Source of the DNA: Thalassococcus arenae
Lineage (GTDB): Bacteria; Pseudomonadota; Alphaproteobacteria; Rhodobacterales; Rhodobacteraceae
Reading direction: 5' to 3'
Assembly (NCBI RefSeq): GCF_019104745.1
Contig: NZ_JAHRWL010000001.1
Coordinates: 682,001 to 746,000 of the forward strand
Length of the DNA: 64,000 nucleotides
Shown: positions 54,060-61,512 of the stretch, piece after piece
Layout of the letters: every line of letters begins with the position of its first letter
How positions within the stretch are numbered: the stretch's first letter is position 1
The notes under the pieces: generated by a model
What the model was told of the DNA's origin: nothing
What the model saw: the letters and a program-made list of their open reading frames with translations, nothing else
Databases searched by the model: none
Translations under genes and position numbers: made by a program

Positions 54060-54383
54060 ATGCCCAAGGAAGAATGGGGCGTCAAGCGCGTCTGCCCCAC
54101 GACCGGCAAGCGTTTTTACGACCTGGGCCGCAACCCGATCGTCAGCCCCTATACCGGCGAGGTCGTGACGCTCGATACCGGCAAGCGCAGCATGATCGCC
54201 GCCGACGCCGCCGACAAGGCCAAGGCCAAGCCCGCAGCCGATGAAGAGGTCGATCTGCTGGAAGACGACGATGTCGATGTCGATCTCGACGATGACGATG
54301 ATGTTCTCGACGATGATGACGATGACGGTGACAACGTTTCGCTGGACGATATCGCCGATGTCGCGAGCAATGACGACGACTGA
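54060..54383 (+). CDS. TIGR02300-family protein with acidic tail
   Basis: 107 residues. KEEWGVKRVCPTTGKRFYDL and NPIVSPYTGEVVTL match the alphaproteobacterial TIGR02300 family; a single N-terminal cysteine (C12) and a zinc-ribbon-like look. From residue 60 on the sequence is an extreme Asp-rich tail (DLLEDDDVDVDLDDDDDVLD and onward) giving a very acidic protein. Function is unknown. ATG with AAGAGGA upstream. The tRNA-Ala gene lies 82 bases downstream. Confidence 0.9.
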   Translation: MPKEEWGVKRVCPTTGKRFYDLGRNPIVSPYTGEVVTLDTGKRSMIAADAADKAKAKPAADEEVDLLEDDDVDVDLDDDDDVLDDDDDDGDNVSLDDIADVASNDDD

Positions 54384-54465
54384 GACCGCCTGAAAAAGCG
54401 CCGCGCGCGGGATTTTTCGCTTGAACCCGCCCGCGGCTTTGCGTAATCGAACGCGCACCGGAAAT

Positions 54466-54541
<76 letters not shown>

Positions 54542-54587
54542 ATCCCCCCCCGACAGCATCCTGTGACCGCGTGACGACCCCCGGCCA

Positions 54588-55310
54588 TCAGCCGAGGGCG
54601 AGCCGTGCGCCGCTGATGGCCGAGATCGCGAGGATCAGGAACCTCAGCAGCCGCGCGTCGATCAGCCGGGCCAGCACTGGGGCCGCCCAGAGACCGGCCA
54701 GAACGCCCGGAAGCATGGCCAGGGCCGCGACGATCTGCGCCATCCCGAAACGGCCGATCATCGCAAGCGCGGCGATGGACAGAACGCTGCCGGTCGCGAT
54801 CAGCGTCAGCATCGCACCCCGCACGCGGTCGGGCGCGAGGCCCTGGTAGAGCAGGGCCATGGGGGGCGCATGCACCCCCGCGATGGTGCCGAGAAACCCG
54901 GCGCCGCCACCGGCGGCCATCAGCGTGGTGCGGGTCAGCGGCGCCGAAAGGCCGGACAGGGCCAGCGCGACGCCCAGAACCACCATTGCCCCGAGCAGCC
55001 TGGCCAGCGTCGGCGCATCGACCAGCATGGCGACCAGCGCGGCCAGCACGGTTCCGGCGCAAAGACCAAGCGCCGCGGGGCGCAGTTCCGCCGCGTCGAT
55101 GCGTGCCGGCACGCGGCGCAGCGCCAGCAGGCAGAGCACCAGCGACGCGGTCAGGATCGGACCCGGCGCGTAGATCGGGTCGAGCAGGACCAGAAGCGGG
55201 ATCGCGAACAGGTTCAGCCCCATCCCGATGACGGCCTGCCCCGCCGAGCCGATGGCGACGATCAGCGTCAGCAGCGCGAATTCGGCCAGGTCCGGCGGCA
55301 ATCCGGTCAT
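54588..55310 (-). CDS. TauE/SafE-family sulfite/sulfonate exporter-like permease (1)
   Basis: 240 residues, about seven transmembrane segments. Start at the ATG 55308-55310 (MTGLPPDLAEFALLTLIVAI), which overlaps the stop of the upstream paralogue by 4 bases. GSAGQAVIGMGLNLFAIPLL and GAGFLGTIAGVHAPPMALLY are the two halves of the fold. A pair of such genes in tandem is unusual but known; the substrate is not clear. Confidence 0.88.
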   Translation of the reverse strand: MTGLPPDLAEFALLTLIVAIGSAGQAVIGMGLNLFAIPLLVLLDPIYAPGPILTASLVLCLLALRRVPARIDAAELRPAALGLCAGTVLAALVAMLVDAPTLARLLGAMVVLGVALALSGLSAPLTRTTLMAAGGGAGFLGTIAGVHAPPMALLYQGLAPDRVRGAMLTLIATGSVLSIAALAMIGRFGMAQIVAALAMLPGVLAGLWAAPVLARLIDARLLRFLILAISAISGARLALG

Positions 55311-56077
55311 CCCAGCAGCGCCCGGCGCAACAGGTTCAGCGCGGCCACCAGCAGCACCAGCAGCGTCGCCTTGCGGAAGGCCGCCTGGTCGATGCGGTCC
55401 TGCACCAGTCCGCCGATGCCCATGCCGAGGATGGCCGGCGGCAGCAGCAGCGCCGAGAAGAGCGCGGTGGTGGCGGTGATCACGCCCGAGCCGAGATGGG
55501 CAAAGACCAGCAGCACCGCACCCAGGCCATAGACGACGCCCTGCACCCGCATCTGTTCGCGTTTTTCGGTGCCGATGGCGGTCAGGTAGGTGACCAGCGG
55601 CGGCCCCCAGACCGCCGACAGCCCGCCGATGAACCCGGCGAAGGCGCCGACCGCCAGTTCCAGCCGCGGGTGGCCGCCGGCCGGCAGGCGCGGCCGCCAG
55701 CCGGCCAGTTGCAGCAGGGCGAAGACGGCGATGGGCAAGCCGATGATCGCCAGCAGGACGGCGACCGGCAGAACAGTGACGAATTGCGCCGAGATCATCA
55801 GCATCACCCCGCCGGCGATCAGGAAGCCACGGAACCGGCGCATCGACGCCAAGGCGGCGCGCGGCCCCTGGCGCAGCGCCTGCATCGCGTTGGTGACCAG
55901 CGTCGGCAGGATCAGCCCGGCCAGCGCGATTTCCGGCGGCAGGAAGGTGGACAGGGTCGAGATCATGATCAGCGGCATGGCAAAGCCGACCACGCCCTTG
56001 ACGAACCCGGCCAGAAGCGCGACAGCGGCGGAGAGCCACAGGGCATGGACGGGGATCAGGGCGAAAAGGTCGGCCAT
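55307..56077 (-). CDS. TauE/SafE-family permease (2)
   Basis: 256 residues. VKGVVGFAMPLIMISTLSTF and GAFAGFIGGLSAVWGPPLVT are the duplicated halves, with polar glycine-rich turns. Overlaps permease 1 by 4 bases and diverges from the methylsuccinyl-CoA dehydrogenase gene with a 145-bp intergenic region. The two permeases are clearly related (similar motif order). Confidence 0.9.
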   Translation of the reverse strand: MADLFALIPVHALWLSAAVALLAGFVKGVVGFAMPLIMISTLSTFLPPEIALAGLILPTLVTNAMQALRQGPRAALASMRRFRGFLIAGGVMLMISAQFVTVLPVAVLLAIIGLPIAVFALLQLAGWRPRLPAGGHPRLELAVGAFAGFIGGLSAVWGPPLVTYLTAIGTEKREQMRVQGVVYGLGAVLLVFAHLGSGVITATTALFSALLLPPAILGMGIGGLVQDRIDQAAFRKATLLVLLVAALNLLRRALLG

Positions 56078-56119
56078 GGCGGCGTCTTAACATGGCGTTT
56101 CGCGCCGCACCGCAAAAAA

Positions 56120-56136
56120 CGATTGCGCAATAATCG
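56120..56136. promoter_or_regulatory. Inverted repeat upstream of the methylsuccinyl-CoA dehydrogenase gene
   Basis: CGATT and AATCG flank a central GCGCAAT; inside lies the perfect 10-base palindrome ATTGCGCAAT. Could be an operator of either divergent gene. A TTGCGC motif recurs at 56165-56171 and also upstream of mcl1. Regulators of fatty-acid-type pathways in Rhodobacterales often bind TTGC-containing dyads; the link is speculative. Confidence 0.5.
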
Positions 56137-56222
56137 ATCAAGATGCCGCGACAAAAAGTATCTTTGTTGCGCTGCACCTGCAAACTAGGTATCCCTGTCG
56201 CAGCAGAGAGAGGACGTGATTC

Positions 56223-57911
56223 ATGGCGCATGACGGACAAGACCTGACGCTCGACACTTCGGCGATCCTGCCGGAGCTGCTGGCGCTGACCGGTGCCGCA
56301 GTGGCGCCCGCGGTGGCGGTCCTGGAGACCGCCAAGGACCGGGTGCGCGAGACGGTGAGTGCAGGCGGCAAGGTGTCGGCGGCACTGATCGAGGAAAACC
56401 AGACCGCCGCGCACGGTCTGGCCTGGCTGGCCACCTATGTCGAAAGCCTGCGGCAGATGCAGGGCTGGGCCGAACGGCTGGACGCCGAAGGCCAGTTCGG
56501 CGAGGTCGAGGCACTGATCCACCAGATCGCCTTTGGCGAATATCTCTGGCAGATCTACGGTGGCATCCTGATGAACCAGGGCGAGATCGTGCGCCTGCAG
56601 GACATGGGTCTGGGCCAGGACGACATGCGCGGGCTGATGACGCCCGAGGTGATGACGCTGACGCAATCGGCCAACAGCCAGGCCGCCCGCACCCGGCTGG
56701 TGGCACTGATGGAGGAACGCGCCGCCGAGATCACCGTGGGCCGCACGGGCCTCGACGACGAGCTGGAGATGATCCGCGAGCAGTTCCGCCGCTACGCGGT
56801 GGAAAAGGTCGAACCCTTTGCGCATGAGTGGCACCTCAAGGACGAGTTGATCCCGATCGAGGTCATCGACGAGCTGGCCGAAATGGGCGTGTTCGGCCTG
56901 ACCATCCCGGAGAACCTGGGCGGGCTTGGCCTGTCCAAGGCGTCGATGTGCGTGGTGTCCGAGGAATTGTCGCGCGGCTATATCGGCGTGGGTTCGCTGG
57001 GCACACGGTCCGAGATCGCGGCCGAACTGATCCTGGCCGGCGGCACCGACGAACAGAAGGAAAAGTGGCTGCCGGGGCTGGCGAGCGGGGAGATCCTGCC
57101 CACCGCGGTGTTCACCGAACCCAATACCGGGTCCGACCTGGGCAGCCTGCGCACGAAAGGCCGCCAGGACGAAAACGGCGACTGGATCCTGAACGGCAAC
57201 AAGACCTGGATCACCCATGCCGCGCGCACCCACGTGATGACCGTGCTGGCGCGCACCGTGCCCGATACCGACGATTATCGCGGGTTGTCGATGTTCCTGG
57301 CGGAAAAGACCCCCGGCACGGATGAGCAGCCCTTTGTCGATCCCGGCCTGTCCGGCGGCGAGATCGAGGTGCTGGGCTATCGCGGCATGAAGGAATACAC
57401 GGTCAATTTCGACGACTTCAAGGTCAAGGGCGAGAACCTGCTGGGCATGGAGCAGGGCAAGGGCTTCAAGCAGCTGATGGAGACCTTTGAATCGGCGCGC
57501 ATCCAGACCGCCGCACGGGCCATCGGCGTGGCGCAATCGGCGCTGGATGTCGGCATGCGCTATGCACTGGACCGCAAGCAGTTCGGCAAGGCGCTGATCC
57601 ACTTCCCGCGGGTGTCGGGCAAGCTGGCGATGATGGCGGTCGAGATCATGATCGCGCGCCAGCTGACCTATTTCAGCGCCCGCGAAAAGGATGCCGGCCG
57701 GCGCTGCGACCTGGAGGCCGGGATGGCCAAGCTGCTGGGCGCGCGGGTGGCCTGGGCGGCGGCGGACAACGCGTTGCAGATCCACGGCGGCAACGGGTTC
57801 GCGCTGGAATACGGGATCAGCCGCATCCTGTGCGACGCCCGCATCCTGAACATTTTCGAGGGTGCCGCCGAAATCCAGGCTCAGGTCATCGCGCGGCGGC
57901 TCTTGGCGTGA
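56223..57911 (+). CDS. mcd: (2S)-Methylsuccinyl-CoA dehydrogenase
   Basis: 562 residues. An acyl-CoA dehydrogenase with a roughly 160-residue N-terminal extension (LDTSAILPELLALTGAAVAP etc.), seen in the Mcd of Rhodobacter and Methylobacterium. TAVFTEPNTGSDLGSLRTKG and WILNGNKTWITHAARTHVM bind FAD, and ILNIFEGAAEIQAQVIARRL holds the catalytic glutamate in FEG. Oxidises methylsuccinyl-CoA to mesaconyl-CoA in the ethylmalonyl-CoA pathway. The end of the gene is duplicated downstream. The 3' end of the present gene is itself the first copy. Confidence 0.93.
   Translation: MAHDGQDLTLDTSAILPELLALTGAAVAPAVAVLETAKDRVRETVSAGGKVSAALIEENQTAAHGLAWLATYVESLRQMQGWAERLDAEGQFGEVEALIHQIAFGEYLWQIYGGILMNQGEIVRLQDMGLGQDDMRGLMTPEVMTLTQSANSQAARTRLVALMEERAAEITVGRTGLDDELEMIREQFRRYAVEKVEPFAHEWHLKDELIPIEVIDELAEMGVFGLTIPENLGGLGLSKASMCVVSEELSRGYIGVGSLGTRSEIAAELILAGGTDEQKEKWLPGLASGEILPTAVFTEPNTGSDLGSLRTKGRQDENGDWILNGNKTWITHAARTHVMTVLARTVPDTDDYRGLSMFLAEKTPGTDEQPFVDPGLSGGEIEVLGYRGMKEYTVNFDDFKVKGENLLGMEQGKGFKQLMETFESARIQTAARAIGVAQSALDVGMRYALDRKQFGKALIHFPRVSGKLAMMAVEIMIARQLTYFSAREKDAGRRCDLEAGMAKLLGARVAWAAADNALQIHGGNGFALEYGISRILCDARILNIFEGAAEIQAQVIARRLLA
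57867..57911 (+). repeat. First copy of the duplicated mcd 3' end
   Basis: 45 bp: GCCGAAATCCAGGCTCAGGTC-type sequence, encoding AEIQAQVIARRLLA and the stop. It is repeated at 57956-58000 with identical protein and six or so synonymous changes near the end. Confidence 0.85.
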
Positions 57912-57919
57912 GCAAGGTG

Positions 57920-57944
57920 CGAAACCGTCCAGTGGACGGTTTCG
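57920..57944. repeat. Near-perfect palindrome between the two mcd tails
   Basis: CGAAACCGTCCA and TGGACGGTTTCG are perfect 12-base arms around one G. It begins nine bases after the first stop codon. Confidence 0.85.
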
Positions 57945-57955
57945 GGCGGCGGCAC

Positions 57956-58000
57956 GCCGAAATCCAGGCTCAGGTCATCGCCCGGCGCTTGCTGGCCTGA
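57956..58000 (+). repeat. Second copy of the mcd 3' end (detached)
   Basis: Encodes AEIQAQVIARRLLA and a TGA stop in the same way as 57867-57911. The first 26 bases are identical; the rest differs only at silent positions (GCG/GCC, CGG/CGC, CTC/TTG, TTG/CTG, GCG/GCC). No start codon or ribosome site precedes it. Confidence 0.85.
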
Positions 58001-58029
58001 CCGGCCGCGTCCCCGCGGCCAGACACAGA

Positions 58030-58056
58030 CCCGGCGGCCCACCCGCCGGGTTTTTT
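58030..58056 (+). terminator. Rho-independent terminator after mcd
   Basis: Stem CCCGGCGG with CCGCCGGG (8 base pairs, 5-base loop) followed by TTTTTT. It lies past the second mcd tail, so it probably was the original terminator of mcd. Confidence 0.9.
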
Positions 58057-58245
58057 CTTGCGGTGCGGCCGCCGAACCGGCGAACCGCCCCGCCCTGCAA
58101 CGAAGAAGACCTTGACGGCGCTTTGCGGGATGGCGACAACACCTGTTGATCCGGGCCTTCGCCAAGCGCGAGGCGGACCAGGGCCCTGCGGATCCAGGGC
58201 GCAGCGGGGCAGCGGCCGGATGCGGCCAACCCATTGGAGTGTTTC

Positions 58246-60543
58246 ATGAAATTTCGCTTTCCGATCGTCATCATCGACGAGGACTTCCGCTCCGACAACT
58301 CCTCGGGCCTGGGCATCCGCGCGGTGGCCGAGGCGATCGAGCGGGAAGGGTTCGAGGTTCTGGGCACGACGAGCTATGGCGACCTGTCGCAATTCGCGCA
58401 GCAGCAATCGCGCGCCAGCGCCTTTGTCCTGTCGATCGACGACGAGGAATTCACCCCCGGCCCCGATCTGGACCCCGCCGTGGTCAATCTGCGCAATTTC
58501 ATCGAGGAGGTGCGCTGGAAGAACGCCGATGTGCCGATCTACATCTACGGCGAGACCAAGACCAGCCGCCACCTGCCCAACGATATCCTGCGCGAGCTGC
58601 ACGGCTTCATCCACACCTACGAGGACACCCCGGAATTCGTGGCCAAGCACATCGTTCGCGAAGCCAAGTCCTATCTCGAGGGCATTCAGCCGCCCTTTTT
58701 CAAGGCGCTGCTGGATTACGCCGAGGACGGTTCGTATTCCTGGCACTGCCCCGGCCATTCCGGCGGCGTGGCGTTCCTGAAAAGCCCGATCGGGCAGATG
58801 TATCACCAGTTCTACGGCGAGAACATGTTGCGCGCCGATGTCTGCAACTCGGTCGAGGAACTGGGCCAGTTGCTCGATCACAACGGTGCCATCGGCGCGT
58901 CGGAGCGCAATGCGGCGCGGATCTTCAACGCCGATCACTGCTTTTTCGTCACCAACGGCACCAGCACGTCGAACAAGATGGTCTGGCATCACACCGTGGC
59001 TCCGGGCGACGTGGTGGTCGTCGACCGCAACTGCCACAAGTCGATCCTGCATTCGATCATCATGACCGGCGCGATCCCGGTCTTTCTCAAACCGACGCGC
59101 AACCATTTCGGCATCATCGGCCCGATCCCGCGCGCGGAATTCGAGATCGAGGCGATCCGCAAGAAGATCCGCGAAAACCCCCTGCTGTCCCATGTCGACG
59201 CCGACAGCGTGAAGCCGCGCATCCTGACGCTGACGCAGTCGACCTATGACGGCGTGTTGTACAACACCGAGGTCATCAAGGAGGTGCTGGACGGCTATGT
59301 CGAGAACCTGCATTTCGACGAGGCCTGGCTGCCCCATGCCGCGTTCCATCCGTTCTATGGCACCTATCACGCGATGGGCCGCAAGCGCGGGCGCCCGGCC
59401 CATTCGGTGACCTATGCCACGCAGTCGATCCACAAGCTGCTGGCGGGGATTTCGCAGGCCAGCCACGTGCTGGTGCAGGACAGCCAGGACACCAAGCTGG
59501 ACCGGCACCTGTTCAACGAAGCCTACCTGATGCACACCTCGACCAGCCCGCAATACAGCATCATCGCCAGCTGCGACGTGGCGGCGGCGATGATGGAGCC
59601 GCCGGGCGGCACCGCGCTGGTCGAGGAAAGCATCATGGAAAGCCTGGATTTCCGCCGCGCGATGCAGAAGGTCGACGCCGAATACGGCAATGACTGGTGG
59701 TTCCAGGTCTGGGGGCCGGACGCGCCCGAAGAGGAAGGCATCGGCCGGACCAAGCAATGGGTGCTGCGCCGCACCGATGCCGATGGCGTGCAGCAGGCCG
59801 ATGGCGAGGACAGCTGGCACGGTTTCGGCGACATGGCGCCGGGTTTCAACATGCTGGACCCGATCAAGGCGACGATCATCACTCCCGGCCTCAACATCGA
59901 CGGCCGGTTCGAGGAGGAAGGCATTCCCGCCTCGATCGTCACCAAGTACCTGGCCGAACATGGGGTCGTCGTCGAGAAGACCGGGCTCTACAGCTTTTTC
60001 ATCATGTTCACCATCGGCATCACCAAGGGCCGCTGGAACACGCTGTTGACCGAGTTGCAGCAGTTCAAGGACGACTACGCCAAGAACCAGCCGATGTGGC
60101 GCGCGATGCCGGAATTCTGTGCCAAGCATCCGCGATATGAACAGATGGGCCTGCGCGACCTGTGCCAGCATGTACACGCGTTGTATTCGAAATACGACGT
60201 GGCGATCCTGTCGACCGAGATGTATCTGAGCGAGCTGACACCGGCGATGAAGCCCAGCGATGCCTTTGCCTGCATCGCCGCCCGCAAGACGCAGCGCGTG
60301 CCGATCGACGATCTGGAAGGGCGGATCACAACCAGCCTGGTCACGCCCTACCCGCCCGGCATTCCGCTGCTGATCCCCGGCGAGGTGTTCAACAGGCGGA
60401 TCGTGGATTATCTGCGCTTCAACCGGACCTTCGCCCGGGAATGCCCGGGTTTCGAGACCGATATCCACGGTCTGGTGCAGGAAACGGACGAACACGGCAA
60501 CGTCCAGTTCTTCGCCGATTGCGTGGCCGAGACCGCGACCTGA
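58246..60543 (+). CDS. Orn/Lys/Arg decarboxylase (biodegradative type, PLP)
   Basis: 765 residues. N-terminal receiver-like wing domain (FPIVIIDEDFRSDNSSGLGI), then the large PLP domain with SWHCPGHSGGVAFLKSPIG, FVTNGTSTSNKMVWHHTVAP, HFDEAWLPHAAFHPFYGTYH and the PLP lysine in TYATQSIHKLLAGISQASHV. C-terminal domain ends with YPPGIPLLIPGEVFNRRIV. Produces putrescine, cadaverine or agmatine; which substrate is not decidable here. ATG 58246 has GGAG 7 bases upstream. The monocistronic layout is suggested by the terminator before it. Confidence 0.93.
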   Translation: MKFRFPIVIIDEDFRSDNSSGLGIRAVAEAIEREGFEVLGTTSYGDLSQFAQQQSRASAFVLSIDDEEFTPGPDLDPAVVNLRNFIEEVRWKNADVPIYIYGETKTSRHLPNDILRELHGFIHTYEDTPEFVAKHIVREAKSYLEGIQPPFFKALLDYAEDGSYSWHCPGHSGGVAFLKSPIGQMYHQFYGENMLRADVCNSVEELGQLLDHNGAIGASERNAARIFNADHCFFVTNGTSTSNKMVWHHTVAPGDVVVVDRNCHKSILHSIIMTGAIPVFLKPTRNHFGIIGPIPRAEFEIEAIRKKIRENPLLSHVDADSVKPRILTLTQSTYDGVLYNTEVIKEVLDGYVENLHFDEAWLPHAAFHPFYGTYHAMGRKRGRPAHSVTYATQSIHKLLAGISQASHVLVQDSQDTKLDRHLFNEAYLMHTSTSPQYSIIASCDVAAAMMEPPGGTALVEESIMESLDFRRAMQKVDAEYGNDWWFQVWGPDAPEEEGIGRTKQWVLRRTDADGVQQADGEDSWHGFGDMAPGFNMLDPIKATIITPGLNIDGRFEEEGIPASIVTKYLAEHGVVVEKTGLYSFFIMFTIGITKGRWNTLLTELQQFKDDYAKNQPMWRAMPEFCAKHPRYEQMGLRDLCQHVHALYSKYDVAILSTEMYLSELTPAMKPSDAFACIAARKTQRVPIDDLEGRITTSLVTPYPPGIPLLIPGEVFNRRIVDYLRFNRTFARECPGFETDIHGLVQETDEHGNVQFFADCVAETAT

Positions 60544-60610
60544 TCGAAGTCAAGGAACACATGCGCATCTCGTGATTTGTCAGCGTGGAAACGCAAGACG
60601 GAGTCACGAG

Positions 60611-60952
60611 ATGAGCGTGAAAGACAGGCTGGCCGACGCGAAGGCACGGCAGAAAACCCTGAGCCGGGCCATTCCCGATACGGTGGCTGCCTTTGCCGAC
60701 CTGGGCAAGACGGTCAAGGCGGAGGGGGCGCTGAGCTTCAAGGAAAAGGAATATGTCGCGCTTGGCATCGCCGTGGCGATCCGTTGCGAGCCCTGCATCC
60801 TGTTCCATACCGAGGCGCTGATCCGTCTGGGCGCCACCCGCGAGGAGGTGGCCGAGGTGCTGGCCACCTGCGTGCAGATGGCCGGCGGTCCGGGGCTGAT
60901 GTATGCCGGCAAGGCACTGGAGGTCTATGACGGGCTGAGCGCGGACGGTTGA
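60611..60952 (+). CDS. AhpD-like carboxymuconolactone decarboxylase-family protein
   Basis: 113 residues. The motif IRCEPCILFHTEALIRLGAT contains CxxC and the histidine of the AhpD-type peroxidase site. Upstream helix LSFKEKEYVALGIAVA. Family members reduce peroxide partners or act on gamma-carboxymuconolactone; the CxxC points to redox. ATG 60611 after a 67-bp gap from the decarboxylase gene; the beginning is MSVKDRLADAKARQ. Confidence 0.88.
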   Translation: MSVKDRLADAKARQKTLSRAIPDTVAAFADLGKTVKAEGALSFKEKEYVALGIAVAIRCEPCILFHTEALIRLGATREEVAEVLATCVQMAGGPGLMYAGKALEVYDGLSADG

Positions 60953-61032
60953 GCCTGCGCCACTCTGGCCCCGCGAAAACCGCCGGGCCGATGCCCACTT
61001 ATATAGCGCAATTGAAATGTGAGGGACTTGCG

Positions 61033-61491
61033 ATGCGTATTCTGTTTCTTCCCTTCGTTCTTGCCGCTTCGACGGCACTGGCCCAGCAACAGGTGCCCGG
61101 CGCGCATTTCATGGAAAACTGGGATGCCGATGCCGACGGGCAGGTCACGCTGGCCGAATTGCAGGACAAGCGCGAACAGGTTTTCTACATGTTCGACAGC
61201 GACGAAGACGGCATGCTGGACGCCGAAGAGTACCGGATGTTCGACGAAACCCGCGCGCTTGACATGCAGAACAACGCCGCGAATGCCGGCCGCGGTCCGA
61301 TGCGCCGCCTGTCCGACGGGCTGCAACTGGCGGCCAATGATACCGATGGCGACGGCCAGGTCAGCCGCGATGAGTTCCTGACCCGCAGCGCCGACTGGCT
61401 GGCACGGATCGACATCGACGGCGACGGCGTGGTGACGCTGGCGGATTTCCGGCCCGGCCCAGGCAAGGGCCCGGCCAAGGCCAAGCCCTGA
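61033..61491 (+). CDS. Secreted EF-hand calcium-binding protein
   Basis: 152 residues. Signal peptide MRILFLPFVLAASTALAQ. Four EF-hand-type loops: DADADGQVTLAE, DSDEDGMLDAEE, DTDGDGQVSRDE and DIDGDGVVTLAD, all with Asp at 1, 3, 5 and Glu/Asp at 12. Probably periplasmic calcium binding. ATG 61033 follows GAGGG by about 8 bases. It converges on pheT with a 21-base gap. Confidence 0.9.
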   Translation: MRILFLPFVLAASTALAQQQVPGAHFMENWDADADGQVTLAELQDKREQVFYMFDSDEDGMLDAEEYRMFDETRALDMQNNAANAGRGPMRRLSDGLQLAANDTDGDGQVSRDEFLTRSADWLARIDIDGDGVVTLADFRPGPGKGPAKAKP

Positions 61492-61512
61492 CGCGCGCGG
61501 ATGCCGCGCGGC

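Larger units (their letters stand above)
57912..58245. other. Intergenic region with palindrome, duplicated mcd tail and terminator
   Basis: About 330 bases. It holds a 25-base near-perfect palindrome (57920-57944), a second copy of the mcd 3' end (57956-58000), a terminator (58030-58056) and the leader of the decarboxylase gene with ribosome site GGAG at 58236-58239. Confidence 0.75.

Noticed and set aside
54246-54383. Dense GAT/GAC repeats looking like a microsatellite
   Set aside because: They encode the Asp-rich tail of the TIGR02300 protein in one open frame; codon mixing (GAC/GAT) is not a pure repeat.
57970-60495. 841-codon minus-strand open frame opposite the decarboxylase gene
   Set aside because: Antisense shadow; no ribosome site, no domain, and the plus-strand protein has all conserved motifs.
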